DNA from: Papiliotrema nemorosa
Lineage: Eukaryota > Basidiomycota > Tremellomycetes > Tremellales > Rhynchogastremaceae
Length of the DNA stretch: 64,000 nucleotides
Assembly (NCBI GenBank): GCA_032158125.1
Contig: JASKOT010000051.1
Location: forward strand, 1 to 64,000
Direction: 5' to 3'
The translations under genes were made by a program, and so were the position numbers. The notes beneath the pieces are model-generated. The model was not told the DNA's origin. It saw only the letters and a list, made by a program, of their open reading frames with translations, and made no database searches. This document shows, one piece after another, positions 45,735-59,618 of this stretch; position 1 is the first letter of the stretch, and each line of letters begins with the position of its first letter.

Positions 45735-46216
45735 GCAGGAGATTGGATGGATGTAGATGCTTTTGATCAGCGACAGTATGCCCGGTAGGTGTCGGTATGA
45801 TGCTATACAAGACTGGCTCTCATCGTCCTCCCATGACTTCCATGCACCTGGGCGACGGCGAGTGCCACTGACATGTATCGCCGGGAGTGGAGAAGTTGTT
45901 TTGAGGATCGAAGTGGGATCACGTGTCTCAGAGTGAGCCCCGCAAATCTTTGAGCGACCCCCCCCCCCCTTCCCTCGTGGCAGCAACCAACCTTGCTTTT
46001 GCTCCAGCCAGAGGCTGCTCTTTTGTTCCCCTACACCATTCGCTGCATCGACTTTGAGCGACAAAATCTTCAAATCAGGCATTGTCTCTCGATCGGTCGC
46101 TCGATTCGTCATTGTTCTGTTCGGAGGGAGAATCGACGTTTCGGAATCCGCGCGACGCTCAAACTTCGCAAATAAATAGATAATTCGTTTGATCCCAGAA
46201 CGAGACTTGTTTCAAC
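45735..46216. promoter_or_regulatory. Promoter region of the transportin gene
   Basis: A 482-bp stretch. It contains a run of twelve C (45958-45969) about 250 bp upstream of the transportin ATG, followed by pyrimidine-rich sequence. No gene is supported. Confidence 0.5.
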
Positions 46217-49200
46217 ATGACTTGGCAGCCTCAGCAACAGGGCCTCGATGAGGTTCTGGGCATGTTGAGGGAGACCTCTTCAGAGTCATCAGAGGTTCAA
46301 AGAGCTGTGACCTTGGTAAGTCTACCGGACAGATCGGTGTATCTGTCAATTGTCTAGAACGCTGACGGTATTTCTGTGGTCTTCGTCATTATGATTCCTC
46401 TTCGGCCATATAGCGTCTAGATCAACTGCGTTACAACCCCGACTTCCTCGCGTATCTTGTTCACGTCCTCATCTACTGTCGAAATGAGACCGACTCTCAC
46501 CGAGCCGTCGCTGGTATTCTCATCAAAAACACACTGACCACACAAGGAGGGCCATCAAACTCGGACAATCCGCAAGCTATGGCTTATGTCAAAAGCACGA
46601 TTCTTGTCGGACTGGCGGATGATGTTTCAATGATCAGACAGACTGTCGGTGCCGTCATTTCAGGCATATTAGGCTTGGAAGAGGCTGGAGCTTGGCCGGA
46701 AGCGTTGGAAACCTTGACAAAGGGAATGAGTTCGCAGGATATCAACCTGGCAGAGGTGAGTATTTTGGCTTGGTGCGCTCGTTCACTTCACTCACCTCGT
46801 AGAGTTGTTTCAACACCCTGTCAAAGGTGTGTGAAGATACGCCCGTAAAGCTCGACCTCGAAATTCAGGGGAACAAACTCCTCGATCACCTGGTCCCCCA
46901 ATTCATACAGTACACTGGTCACTCTTCCAGCAAAATCCGATTCCATTGTATGAAGATACTGCAGTCACTGTCCGCCATCCGTCTACCGGCGGTCAGCGCC
47001 AACATCGACTCTTACCTGGAAGCGTGCTTTGCAAGGGCTACAGACGAGTCTTCTGATATCCGACGTCTAGTCTGCTCGGCCCTGGGCATCATTTTGAATA
47101 GCCGGGCGGACAAACTTGTGCCTCACATGGACAATGTCGTCAACTTTATCTCGTTCTGTACCAAGGATCAGGACGAAACCGTTGCTTTGGAGGCCTGCGA
47201 GTTTTGGCTCACGTTTGCCGAGGATCAAGCGTTACGAGACACGCTGAGGCAATACCTGCCCCGACTCGCACCACTATTGCTCTCTGGCATGGTGTATTCC
47301 GAGGATGACCTCATGTACCTCGAAAACGACGAGATGGACGAAGCTCAACCGGACAAGGAGACCGACATTAAACCGAAAGCTTACGGTGGTAAAGAGCACG
47401 GTGCACACGAGACCAACGATCCTACTTCGGCCGCAGCCGATACCGGTGATGACGAGGAAGACGACGAGTATTGGGATGACGGCGACGACGAAGACGCTAC
47501 TACAGAGTGGAACATCCGAAAGTGCTCGGCCGCCGCGTTGGATGTCTTGGCCGTGTCTTTCGGCGCAGACCTGCTAGAGAGCCTACTACCGCACTTGAAA
47601 GAGCGACTCTTCAGTCAAGACTGGCATGAGCGAGAAAGTGGTATCCTCGCCTTGGGCGCCATCGCAGAAGGTGAGCAGACCGCCAGTCGCACCATTGATA
47701 TGCAGGTTGCATCGAGAGCCTCGAGCCACACCTTCCTCAACTGGTCCCTTGGCTGATCGCTTCACTGCAAGACCAGAAAGTGAGTCAAAAATCGTCCAGT
47801 CCGACATGGCTGATGGTAGGCATTGGTTCGATCAATCACTTGTTGGACCTTGGGTCGGTACTCGAGTTGGTGCGTTCGGGCTTTCCCGGACGATAAGAGC
47901 AAATTTTTCATGCCCACAATGGAAGGAGTAGGTCTCAGCGATCATGAACGTGCTGACGGCCAGCTGTTAAAGATGGTACTGGACGGCAACAAGCGCGTAC
48001 AAGAAGCCGGCTGTAGCGCTTTCGCCACGCTGGAAGAAGAGGCCGGTACCGAGCTGATTCCGTTCCTCGAGCCCATTCTACGTAATCTCACGTTCGCCTT
48101 TAGCAAGTATCAGCAAAAGAACTTGCTCATCTTGTACGACGCTCTTGGAACATTGGCAGATTCGGTCGGCAGTGCACTGGGTTCCGAGGTCTATCTTCAG
48201 ATTCTTATGCCCACGCTCATCGACAAATGGATGAAGCTTTCAAATGACGATGGCGATCTGATCCCCTTACTCGAGGTACGTCCCTGAGAGGATGAGCGCG
48301 GGGTCTGACATGCAGTGCCTGTCTTCCATCTCCATCGCCGCTGGCAAGTCGTTTGCGCCTTTCACCCAACCGGTATATGAACGGTGTTTGCAGATCATAC
48401 AATCTTGCTTGGCGCAATTCCAGGTGTACGAATCGAACCCCGATGAGGAAGAAGAACCGGATCGAACGTTTATTGTTGTCTCTCTGGACCTGCTTTCCGG
48501 CTTAACGCAAGGTCTGGGAGACGATATCATCCCATTGATTGCCAATACCCAACCCCCATTGCTTCACCTAATGGCCATTTGCCTGACCGTGAGTCGTAGC
48601 GCGCAAGAGGTCGCTAATGTCAGCACTTTGAACCTCCGGTCCGCCAGTCCGCCCATGCTCTTCTAGGTGACATGGCCATGTCATGCTTCACATTGCTCAA
48701 GCCTGTGATTCCGACCATCATGCCTAGTGTCATTGAGCAGATTGATGTCGATCCGCCTGTCGAGTGCGTCTCCGTCTGCAATAATGCCGCCTGGGCGATC
48801 GGTGAAATTGCTTTGCAATTCCAAGGGGAACCTTCCGCCCTCGAGCCATTCATTCCTGCCATCATGCAACGACTGGTCGGCATTCTGTCCAACACAAGAT
48901 CCGCCAAATCTCTCACAGAGAATGCTGCTGTGACAATCGGTCGCCTGGGCATGGTCGCCCCGGCTCTCATGGCTCCGGATTTGGCGAACTTTGCGCAGAA
49001 CTGGTGCACTGCCCTGTGGGATATCAAGGACAACGATGAGAAGGACTCGGCATTCCGGGGCTTCTGCATGATGGTCAGCGTGAATCCTCAAGGTATCGAG
49101 CAGGTGAGTCTCTGTGCGACTCAAATGGACTTCGCTCATTATCCAGTGTTTTGCCCATTTCTGCAATGCTGTCGTGAAATGGTCAGAGCCTTCGCAACAA

Positions 49201-49363
49201 TTGGACGGCATGTTCCGACAGGTAAGTCAAGCTCATGCCACCGAGACTGACGCTACAGCTTTTGACCGGTTTCAAAGCGAGTTTGGGTGCATCTTGGGAG
49301 CAGTCGATTTCTGGTATACCTGCCGCCATTCGTCAACGAATGTACGAGCGATACAATGTCTAG
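46217..49363 (+). CDS. KAP104: Transportin / karyopherin beta-2
   Basis: A multi-exon gene of about 920 aa, ATG 46217, TAG 49361-49363. It opens with [20 protein letters not shown] and the importin-beta N-terminal repeat (AGILIKNTL), then HEAT repeats. The hallmark [13 protein letters not shown] is followed by a long acidic H8 loop ([16 protein letters not shown]), which in Kap-beta-2 releases cargo upon RanGTP binding. After the loop comes [19 protein letters not shown]. The C-terminus [10 protein letters not shown] matches transportin. It imports PY-NLS proteins such as hnRNPs into the nucleus. Confidence 0.95.
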
Positions 49364-49851
49364 GATGGGACACGACATGGACAATTCGATAGCATAGACC
49401 TATCTCAGCAGTGACGACTTGACCACGCGATTATATTCTTTCATGGTATCAATTCCGTGGAAGACCTCTGGCCCGTTAACGACACAACTTCTCGCTTTGG
49501 AGTCTTCTTATAGTGTAGATAGAAGTACATAGGTAGATTAGAAGGATCCACTTGTCATAGTATATAACGTAGCACGGCGCCGAAAGCCTTATGCTTCGGT
49601 CTGCCCACCCTCATCTTCCATACTTTCCCGTTTCATAGCCCGCCATGCAATGATTTGAATGACCGAAGGAGACGCGGAGGGGGGGAAGGATGAAAGGGGA
49701 TCGAATGGGAAATTTTGATTCCGCGTCGCGTCGAGAAAGCTGTCAACAACAACAACCACCCCCATTGCGCACCCGCTATACACATTCGACACATTGACTG
49801 CATACATATGCAGCTCCGACAGTGACGACAGGGGTCCATCGCACAGCAAAC
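49364..49851. promoter_or_regulatory. Promoter region of SMC4
   Basis: A 488-bp stretch between KAP104 and SMC4. A G-rich patch lies around 49676-49690. No coding feature is supported. Confidence 0.45.
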
Positions 49852-52800
49852 ATGCCACCAAGAAGATCGACAAGAACGGTCAGCGGAGCTTCAGCGGTCA
49901 GCACGACCACGCGGGCTAAGAAGACTGTAGCAACATCGAACCCTCCTCCAGAGCTCGAGACCAACGACAGTGACGATGAACTCGCTGGAGGTCTCGCAGA
50001 AGAAGAGGAGGAAAAGCCAGCACCTCCAAGTCGTGGACGAAGAGTAGCGTCCTCATCCAAATCCACCGCCGCACCCATACCGACCAGCAGGAAACCCCCC
50101 GCGGTTCGGACGACCGCCAGAGCGAGCAGAGCCAAACAGGATGGGGAGGTTGAGGAGCCAGCGGACACGAAGCCCAGTAGAAGATCCGCAACCACATCTT
50201 CCCGCTCAAAGAGGACAAAGGCTGCTGCCGCGCCCGTCGAGGCTGAGGTCGAGGAGGAGGAAGAGAACGACATGGATGAGGAAGAGGAGCACGCACCAGT
50301 CAACTCAGCACAAACGGAAGCGGAAGATGCTACGGGCGTGGAGGAGGCCTTAGAGGTCACATCGCAGCTCGTTCAACAAGACGAGGAGGAGTTGGATGAC
50401 GCTATAACACCGAAAGCGTCCTCGAGTAAGCTGGACAGACTGTCCTCGCACAACCCCTTACCTCAAACTCCCACTCGATCTCAGAATTCGACAAATTCTT
50501 CTGGGAATGCTCATCAGCAAGACCCAGAGATCAACATCACTCCAGAGTCACCTGAGGATCTAGCGGACATCCCTCCTCCCACTCCCCGGCAGCCGTTCCC
50601 TTCCCCTACCCCTCGCCGACCCAACCAAACGCCAGGCCAGATTCCATCCACTCCCCTGCCTCAGAGTCAAACACAGACCGCGCCGCCGCCGCCCGCCAAA
50701 CCGAAAGCGCGTTTGACGATTCACAAGCTGGTATTGGTCAACTTCAAATCGTACGCCGGCAGGCAAGAGATTGGTCCATTCCATAAATCCTTCTCTGCCA
50801 TTGTAGGACCCAACGGATCGGGAAAGTCAAACACAATCGACGCTCTGCTGTTTGTCTTTGGTTATCGAGCTTCCAAAATGCGACAAGGAAAGCTGAGTGA
50901 GCTCATTCACAACTCTGCGGGCAAAGAAGGACTGGAGACGTGTTCGGTCGAAGTTTGGTTCAGGGAGATTGTGGATTTGGTAAGTCTCACGGTGTCCCTT
51001 CCGCCTGACTTAGCTCATCGAACCCAGCCCGGCGTCGACAACTTTCTTCTGGTGCCCAACTCGCAGTTGGTCGTGACACGGACGGCATACCGAAACAATT
51101 CTAGCAAATACACTATAAACGACAAGACCAGCTCGTTCAGCGAGGTCACCACCTTGCTCAAGGGCAAGGGCATCGACTTGGACCACAATCGATTCTTGAT
51201 CCTGCAGGTGCGTAGTCAACGCTGTTCGTTTCTGACAAAGCAGGGCGAGGTTGAGTCCATCGCTCAGATGAAAGCAAAAGCACAAAACGAGCACGAAGAT
51301 GGATTGCTCGAATACCTTGAAGATATAATAGGAACAACCAAATACAAGGAACCCATTGAGCAAGCATCTCAGGAAGTCGAGACCTTGAATGAGGAACGTG
51401 GAGAGAAGATGAATCGGCTCAGGGTAGTCGAGCGGGAAAAGTCGTCGCTCGAGGTAAGCAATCTGCTGTTCGACAGTCGGGTTTCCGCTCATCAACCAGG
51501 AGAAGAAACGAGAGGCTGAAGATTTCCTGAGAGATACCAATGAATTGACGAGAAAGAAATCGTTGCTATGGCAGTTCCACATGTACACGCTGCAGAACAA
51601 CTTGGAGATCACCTCGAAAGCTATTGTGAGAGGCACCCGTGAACCAGCTTACATCTCAGGAATCACTTACTGCGGAGCTTGCGGATGAGCAAGAACGAAA
51701 TGCGGGTTTGTTGAGCGAAATTGGGGATCTTCAGAAAGGCTACGACGAGAAACTTGCGGCCTTTGACGAAGTCAAGCGATTGACTGATGCTCTGATCAAG
51801 GATTCCAAAAAGTTTGAAAAGGAGGAAGTCGGGCTCTCAGAGAAGAAGAAGCACTTGGTCACCAAGCAGAAGAAGGTCAAGAAGTCGTTGACGGATGTGA
51901 GTTTCGGCTGAAAACGAGTGGGTCCAAGCTAACTTCAAGGACGGACATGCTCGATCAGAAGCGATGGCAGCAATAGAGAACTTTTCGCAAGAGCTCGAAG
52001 TCAACCGAGTAAAGGTTACCAAACTAGAGGACAAGCTCGTTGAGGAGGAAGCTGAGCTGGATGAGGTCCGAGAGAGCCTGAAAGGTGGGTCGCACTTCGT
52101 CAGGTATCTTCTTTCGCTAAAGCGCTAGACAAAACCGACCAATTTACCACACAGATCGAAGTCAAGCAACGAGAACTCGAGCCGTGGACGGAGAAGATCA
52201 ACCAGAAGCAATCAGCCATCGATGTTGCGACCTCGGAGCGGGATCTATTGCGAAAGAAAGCGTCAGGCGTCCAGGAGGCGCTAAATGAGGCCCGCGCTCA
52301 TCTGGCCGACCTGAAGTCAGGAGGTGAGGGCAAACAGGAGGAATATGCTGGTCTCAAAAAGGAGGCGATCAAGGCGAAAAAAGCTCTGAGCGAGGCCGAA
52401 ACTCACCTCGAGGTGTGTGGAGCCATTATCCTATGTTTCGTCTCGTTGACCCACAGTCCATGTCAGCGAAGGCGGACCAACTTCGGAACAAAGTGTCTTC
52501 TTCGCGGTCCAAGGCCGATGAGGCCAAAGCATCCCTTGCCGCTGACAAATCCGAGAACGCTGTCCTGGCAAGTTTGAACAAGTTAAAAACGCAAGGGCGA
52601 ATCAAGGGCTTTCACGTGAGTCTGCGAAATGAGCAGAAACGCAGCTTACTGACCCATCAGGGTCGATTGGGTGACTTGGGTGTGATCGATGACAAGTATG
52701 ATGTTGCAGTGACCACTGCTTGCTCTGCTCTCAACAACTTGGTAGTCGACACGGTGGAGCAAGGTCAAGCCTGCATTGAACACCTCAGAAAGGGCAATGT

Positions 52801-55227
52801 TGGTCGAGCCTCATTCATGGTACTTGAAAAGCTGCCACCCCGGGATCTCAACCCCATCGAGACCCCGGAGAACGTGCCTCGTCTATTCGACCTGATCAAG
52901 CCCAAAGATCCTCGATTTGCGCCCGCCTTCTACAAAGGTCTCTTCAACACACTGGTCGCGGATGATCTAGCCCAGGCACAACGGATCGGCTACGGCAAGA
53001 AGCGATGGAGAGTCGTCACGCTCGCGGGTCAGCTCATTGATCCTTCTGGAACCATGTCGGGTGGCGGAACGCGAGTTTCTCGAGGCGGGATGAGCTCTAG
53101 ATTCGCAGCCGACAAGGTCGCACCTGAAATCGTCGCGCAGTACGAACAAGACAGTGCATCCGCCGAGCAAGCCTTCCAGAGCTTCCAGCAGGAGAAGAGA
53201 GAGATGGAGGCCGAGGTGACCACGCTTCGAAAGCGCATCCCCGAGATCGAGATGTCGATGGAGAAGATCGAGATGGATGTTCAAACAGGCTCTAAGCGCG
53301 TGGCAGAGGCTGAGAAACGCCTGGTCGAGTTACAGTGAGCATTCCTTTTTGGGGCCAGAACTTCGGCTGACCATGCAGAACCCAAAGCAAACCAGACGCA
53401 GCGGACGACAAGCGAATCAGGGTTCTCGAAAGCGAGATCTCAACTTTGACGGCCGAACTCGAAAAGCTCCGAGCGAAATCAAGCACCATCAACGAGCAAA
53501 TCAAGGACCTTCAGAACAAGATTCTGGAAGTAGGAGGTGTGAAGCTTCGAGCTATCCAATCGAAAGTAATCACGACCAAAGGCTTGCTTGATCTCGCCAA
53601 CGAGTCGATCACTAAAGCTGAAGTCGGACAGGCTAAAGCCGAGCGAGACGCCGAAAAGCTTGCTAAATCTATCGAGGCGAATAAGGGTAAACTGGAAGAG
53701 GCCGACGCGGAACTCGAAGCAGTTGAAGGAGACTTGCAAGCTTGCACGGCTGACCTAAATGTCTTGAGGGAGAAGGTTCAGGAAGCTGTTGATGCGTCGA
53801 CCGATGTTCAAGAGGCTCTGGCGCAGAGCAAGGCCGAGTTGGACGAGAAGACCGAAGGCATCAACGGGTTCAGAGCCTTGGAGGTATGTCGAGACCCAAC
53901 AGAAAACAACATAGACTAACATCGCAGATGGATTTGAAGCAGAAGATTGAGGACAACGGTCGACTGCAGAAAGACTCCAGGGACAAACTGAAACATTGGA
54001 GCAAGAGGCACGAAGAACTTGAGCTAGTCTATGTCGAGTGAGTCCAGTATCAAGTAGCGTGTATATGGGAATGCTTACGGTCAGTGAGGAAGAGGAGGAA
54101 GACGAAGTGGTGGCAGGCGAGAACGCCGAGACCAAGGTCAACTCAGAAAATTCGGACGACCCTGCTGGCGAGGCACCTGGACCAAAGACGTCAACATGGG
54201 CCGAGAAAAAGCACAACCAGCCGAAGAACGACTCGATGGAGCTCGTAGAGTACAGTCAGGATGAGCTCCGTTCCGTCGACAAGGAGATGCTGAATGCCGA
54301 GATCACCCAGCTTGAGGAGGATATAGGCAAAGCCAAGCCTAACCTGAATGTGCTGACGGAGTATCGACGGCGAGAAGCGGAGTTCTTGGACAGGGCCAAA
54401 GACATGGAAAATGTCACAAATCAACGCGACGCTGCTAAAAAGCGATACGATGATTTGCGCAAAGTGCGACTGGACGAATTCATGGCTGGCTTCAGTGCAA
54501 TCAGTGCGAAACTCAAGGAGATGTACCAGGTCAGTGTCAATGTCGGAAGACGTTTCGTTTGGTGCTAAATAAACAGATGATCACCATGGGAGGGAATGCC
54601 GAAATTGAGTTGATCGACTCCATGGATCCATTCTCCGAAGGTGCGTCGTATCTGGTAGCTTGGCCTGTTGTCCTAACATTGCAGGTGTCGTGCTTTCCAT
54701 CATGCCGCCAAAGAAGTCGTGGCGGGCCATTGCGAACCTATCAGGTGGAGAAAAGACCCTTGCTTCTTTGGCTTTGGTGTTCGCCTTGCATGTCTTTAAG
54801 CCGACTCCACTCTACTTCATGGACGAGATTGACGCTGCCTTGGACTTCAAAAACGTCTCCATCGTCGCCAACTACATTCAGTCCAAGACTCAGGCTGCGC
54901 AGTTGTACGTGGCATCGCACATTACTAGAATCATCTGACACTGCAGCATTGTCATCTCGCTCAGAAACGACATGTTCGAGTTGGCACATCGATTAGTGGG
55001 AATTTACAAAACTTCAAACGTGAGCTTCCGCCATCGTGCTGAGTATGGACCGAGCTCACTGCTAGGCTACAAAATCGGTTGCGATCGACAACAAGGACCT
55101 ACGCACTCAAGCAAGGCCTAGACGGCCCTTGGCACCTGGGTCTCCGGAAAAGAGAGGAGGGCCGGGCACATTGACAGTGCCTGGTATATTGAGAAAGACA
55201 CCCTCGACGCCGTCGGTCCGGGCATGA
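49852..55227 (+). CDS. SMC4: Condensin SMC4 ATPase
   Basis: A large multi-exon gene of roughly 1,550-1,600 aa. A disordered acidic N-terminus of about 300 residues precedes KLVLVNFKSYAGRQEIGPFH, characteristic of SMC4, with Walker A GPNGSGKSN. Two coiled-coil arms flank the hinge, which includes GRLGDLGVIDDKYDVAVTTA and the hinge glycines of SGGGTRVSRGGMSS. The C-terminal head has the signature LSGGEKTLASLALVFALH and Walker B YFMDEIDAALD. SMC4 pairs with SMC2 in condensin to compact chromosomes. Introns include 50980-51027 and 51208-51243. The end PSTPSVRA stops at 55225-55227. Confidence 0.96.
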
Positions 55228-55358
55228 AGCGAGTCGAACGAGGGCCTGAGGGGTATAGAGGCAATTTTGTTGTATGAAATAGGTACGATATCGCAATATG
55301 TGTAACGATGAGCTGGGGCTATGCATCTGATGATATGAAATGTGCGCTGATGATGTGA

Positions 55359-56854
55359 TTATGCCCAATCTCGAGGATTCCGTAATACCTCCATGAGTTC
55401 TCCTTCTTTGGTGCCTTCTTTTCCCATGTCCGACATGTATTCCCATCTAGCTGTCTCTGGCAGACTGGAAAGTCAGCAATGCACCTAGTCGATCGAGTGC
55501 GTAAGACTCACCTCATTAGGATACTCTCGATCCTGGCACCAGGAGTCATGAGACCGAATTTCGTACCCCTATCATGGACCAGGTTGAATTCCACATACCG
55601 CCCCCTCCTCAGCAGCTGCCATCGTCTCTCCTCGTCGGTCCAGCTTCTGTCCTTATTTTTCCACACGATTGGCACGTATGCGGGCAAAAAGGCCGAAGAA
55701 ATATCCTTGACAAATTTGAAAATCTCCTCTTGATCCGGTCTCTTGTCTGCGTGGATGGGCGATTCCGTGGTCAGATCATCAAAGAATAATCCGCCCACCC
55801 CTCTTGATTCTTTTCTATGGGTGACCATGAAATACTTGTCACACCATGCTTTGTATTCCTTCCAGTAAGCCGGATGATGCTTGTCGCAAGCTTCTTTGAG
55901 GGTTTCGTGGAAATGCTTGACGTCTCCGGGCTCGAGGTATGAAGGTGTCAAATCTGACCCACCTCCAAACCACCATGCGACGGGTTGGTCTGGATTGTTT
56001 GGGTTTTCCAATTCAAAGTATCGGTAGTTGAGGTGGACGGTGGGCACGTGTGGATTGTGTGGGTGGAGAACGATGGAAATTCCGGTAGCGAAGAATGGTA
56101 GAGGAGTATCGGATACGGGTAGTGTAGCGTGGTCGGCTCTCATTTGACGTTGAGCTGCAGGAGGGAGTTTACCATGGACAATCGAGACATTGACACCGGC
56201 TTTCTCGAACACCCTCCCACCGGACAAAACGCAAGATGAGCCTTCACCTCCTTCGGGTCGGATCCATGAATCTCGCAGAAATTTAGGCGGACTCGAGGGA
56301 GTGAGTTCACCGGCCGAGGGAGGGTGAGCAGCCTCGATGGCTTCAAGAGTGTTGACAATGTGATCTTGGAGAGATTTCACCCAGATAGCCATCCGTATCC
56401 TCATTGGGTTCTGTACAGTCAGTCGAGCCTTTTGAGCGAGTTCTGAGCTCACTTTTGGATCATCCTGTTCAAGCGCATTGTACGGCGTCCAGGGGTAGCC
56501 ATCGACCTCGACAGCGCTCAACGCAGGAGCCCCATCGCATCTTGCTGTGCTCTATTCGTCAACTCGGTTCAAGGGTGAATATCAGACTCACAGTGTCGGC
56601 AGAGACAGATCTTTGGAATAGGACGTATCCTAATCCAACGGAGAATCCGACCGCTAGGGAGGGGATCAGAGCTCTAGCATATGATTGTCTGTCATTCTGC
56701 GGCCCTGTCGTGTTGGTCGCATACGACCTGCCAGAAGCTGATCGTCAGTGTTGGCCTCAAATACTTTGCTGGCCTCACATGCAAATCGGGCCGAGGGCGT
56801 GACTCGACGGCTGCCCGTTTTCAAGGCTCGTACAGTGGTCGGGAACCTGCTCAT
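55359..56854 (-). CDS. HEM13: Coproporphyrinogen III oxidase
   Basis: Exon 1 starts at ATG 56854. Introns at 56738-56778, 56552-56591 and 56411-56452, plus one near the 3' end. The protein begins with an Arg/Ser-rich stretch ([20 protein letters not shown]) like a mitochondrial presequence, then a hydrophobic segment ([18 protein letters not shown]). The enzyme core follows: [48 protein letters not shown] and [20 protein letters not shown]. It oxidatively decarboxylates coproporphyrinogen III in haem synthesis. The presequence and membrane segment suggest the intermembrane space rather than the cytosolic location known in S. cerevisiae. Confidence 0.95.
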
Positions 56855-57064
56855 CTATGTGACCTTCTTATCTCGTACTGTATCTGTGTCGAGATTGTCA
56901 GAATGCATACAAGAAGAAGGAAGCCAGTGAGCTCGACCGTCCATGAGTGAGGTCTCTCGCCGGAGGTACCCGAAAAATGACCTCAACCCCGTTGAAACCA
57001 ACCGACAGAAATCCACGACCATGTCAAAAGTCCACTCCATCGACGACTCGACCCACACCTCCCG

Positions 57065-59386
57065 ATGTTGTCCGCGGCGATAAGGGTCCTGGCGAGGACC
57101 GCTGCTATACAGCTAGAGGAAGTGGCGGCTGCTCATGCGGTACATCGTTCTGTAAAGGGCAAAGAGAGGGAAACGCCCATCGGGACTGAATTCCCTCGAT
57201 CGCACCTGGACTCAATCCCCCAGCGATCTTCTTCCGATCAAGCCAAATTAGTCAATCGAGATGGAACAGAGGATAGTCCAGAGGCAAAGGAAGTCGAGGC
57301 GAAGATACAGAGACTACTACGCCGGGTCAAGCAGAGTCCAAGGGCGGAATTGGATCGCAACGAGTCAATCGCATCGGCAAAGACCACTAGACCAGCTTCT
57401 GGCTACACACCACCACTACCGCACTCAGCTCCTGTACCCCTTCATAAATCAGAAACTGTCCCGGAAACCAAATCGGCGGGTTCGTCCAAGCTGCCAGACT
57501 CATCCCTCGTGCCCGACACAATTCAACCTTCCACGCCTAGCTCTTCCCCTACGTCGACGCCCAAAGACGCATCCGCCCCAGAGACCTCTGCCCTTCCAGA
57601 CACGCAAGCCCCTATACTCCCTCTACCGACGCTGGATACTGGCGCGACGTCTCCAAACAGCGTAGTGGAGGCCACGCACACAAGACAATCCGGGGAGAGC
57701 CCCGCCTCCGACCCTTCAACTTTCCCACCAGTCGAACCCATCTCTCCAGCAGCTAAAGCTGTCAGCATGAATGACGCGGATACAGAAGAGGTGAGACATT
57801 GCCGATATCCTATTACGATCAGCTGACAGCCAGACGCCAGTGATGTTGCGGGCATCGAAAGTCCCTTCATCCCGCATTGGTCGACTGTTTCATTACGGCT
57901 GTAAGTCTAATGCCCCGTTGTCCTATGTACCGTCAGACTCACATTAGCCCTTGCGGCGTCCCTCTCACTCGGAGCTGCTTCTGAATCTATAAGGCGGACG
58001 ACCGGTGGAGGAGGACAAGGAAGCGTATTCATGAGCGATGCCAATGTCAGGCGGTTGGTTGCGACTCTGGGCAGAATGCGAGGTGCGGCATTGAAGCTCG
58101 GTCAATTTATGAGTATACAAGGTGAGTAGTATCATCGACTTGACGTACAGTCAGCTGAGCTCAACTGCAGACAATCACATGCTACCGCCAGAGATTGAGA
58201 AAGTGCTGCAGCAAGTCCAAGCCCATGCAAATTACATGCCAGACTGGCAAATGGAGGTCAGTCGCCTTCATTCGTGACTCCCGGCTGATCGTCAGAAAGT
58301 CATGTCGGATGAGTTGGGCTCAAATTGGAGATCACTCTTCTCGTCTTTCGATCAGATCCCATTTGCGTCTGCGTCGATTGGACAGGTTCATCGAGCTACA
58401 CTGGCCGGATCAGAGACTCCCGTTGCGGTCAAGATACAGTTCCCGGGTATCGCTGGATCCATCAATTCAGACTTGGCCAATTTGTCAATCCTCATTCGAT
58501 CCTCGGCATTGTTACCCAAAGGCCTATACCTCCAAAACACGATAGCCGTCATGCGGCGGGAACTCGAGGACGAATGCGACTATATTCGCGAGGCGGCTTC
58601 AGGACGTCGGTTCCATGATCATCTGAAAGATGACGATTTCTTTGTCGTACCGAAGGTCATTGACGAAGCGACCACCGGGAAGGTATTGACGACGGAATGG
58701 ATGAGCGGAAAACCTTTGAGCAGGATGAAGGATATGTCGCAGGAGACCAGGGATAAGGTGAGCACGATTCCTGCCTCACTTGAATCGTTCCTGATCGTTC
58801 AGATCGGTACCAACATTCTACGCCTGTGCCTGCAAGAGCTGTTCCAGTTCCGCTTCATGCAGACTGATCCAAACTGGGCAAACTTCCTGTATGACGCGCA
58901 GCACGGTAAATTGCAATTGATCGATTTTGGAGCGAGTCGAGAATACACCAAAGAGTTCATGGATGGGTGGTACCGATTGCTCAAAGCTGCTTTAGAGGGT
59001 GATAGGGAAATCATGCGGGTCGAGTCTCTCAATCTGGGCTATCTCACCGGAGAAGAGAACGAGGTGAGTGTATACGATCGCAAACCTACCCTTCCATTCC
59101 TGACTCATGGTAGGAGATGCTCAAGGCCCATCTCGACTCGATGGCATTGATCGCCTCGCCATTCTCGCATCCCGGCAAATACGCTTTTGCGCAACAAACC
59201 ATCACAGACTCTGTTAGAGCTCTGATTCCGATTATGCTAAAGCATCGATTGACTCCACCGCCGCCGGAGACATACTCGTTGAACAGGAAGCTCAGTGGTG
59301 CTTTCTTAATGTGTGCCAGATTGGGTGCGAATGTGGATTGCCGGAAACTGTGGGAGGAGAATGTCGGAGGGTACACAGAGGGATGA
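57065..59386 (+). CDS. COQ8: COQ8/ABC1-family coenzyme Q atypical kinase
   Basis: A multi-exon gene of about 690 aa; exon 1 is 57065-57790. The N-terminus is long and Ser/Pro-rich. The UbiB-family core starts with the KxGQ motif in LKLGQFMSIQDN, followed by FASASIGQVHRATL (the Ala-rich replacement of the glycine loop), VAVKIQFPGI, MRRELEDECDY, TDPNWANFLYD and LIDFGASREY. COQ8 is a matrix protein needed to assemble the CoQ synthesis complex. The start shares a 210-bp divergent promoter with HEM13. Confidence 0.95.
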
Positions 59387-59618
59387 TTATAGCATTGCAT
59401 CTCGAGGCATCCACACATACATGCATTTGGCGAGCGGGCGCTCGCCCTCAGACTACTGCCGCGCAGCCCCCACATATACCTCGCTCGAGCAGTCTGTTTA
59501 CTCTGAGCTGGCTGCGTTGCCCGCCGGCACACTTGACTGACGTCAGCCTCGGATCGACAACAACAAATCTGATCTTTTGACGAGGACATTATTCACATTC
59601 AGAGTTGCATACTTCACC

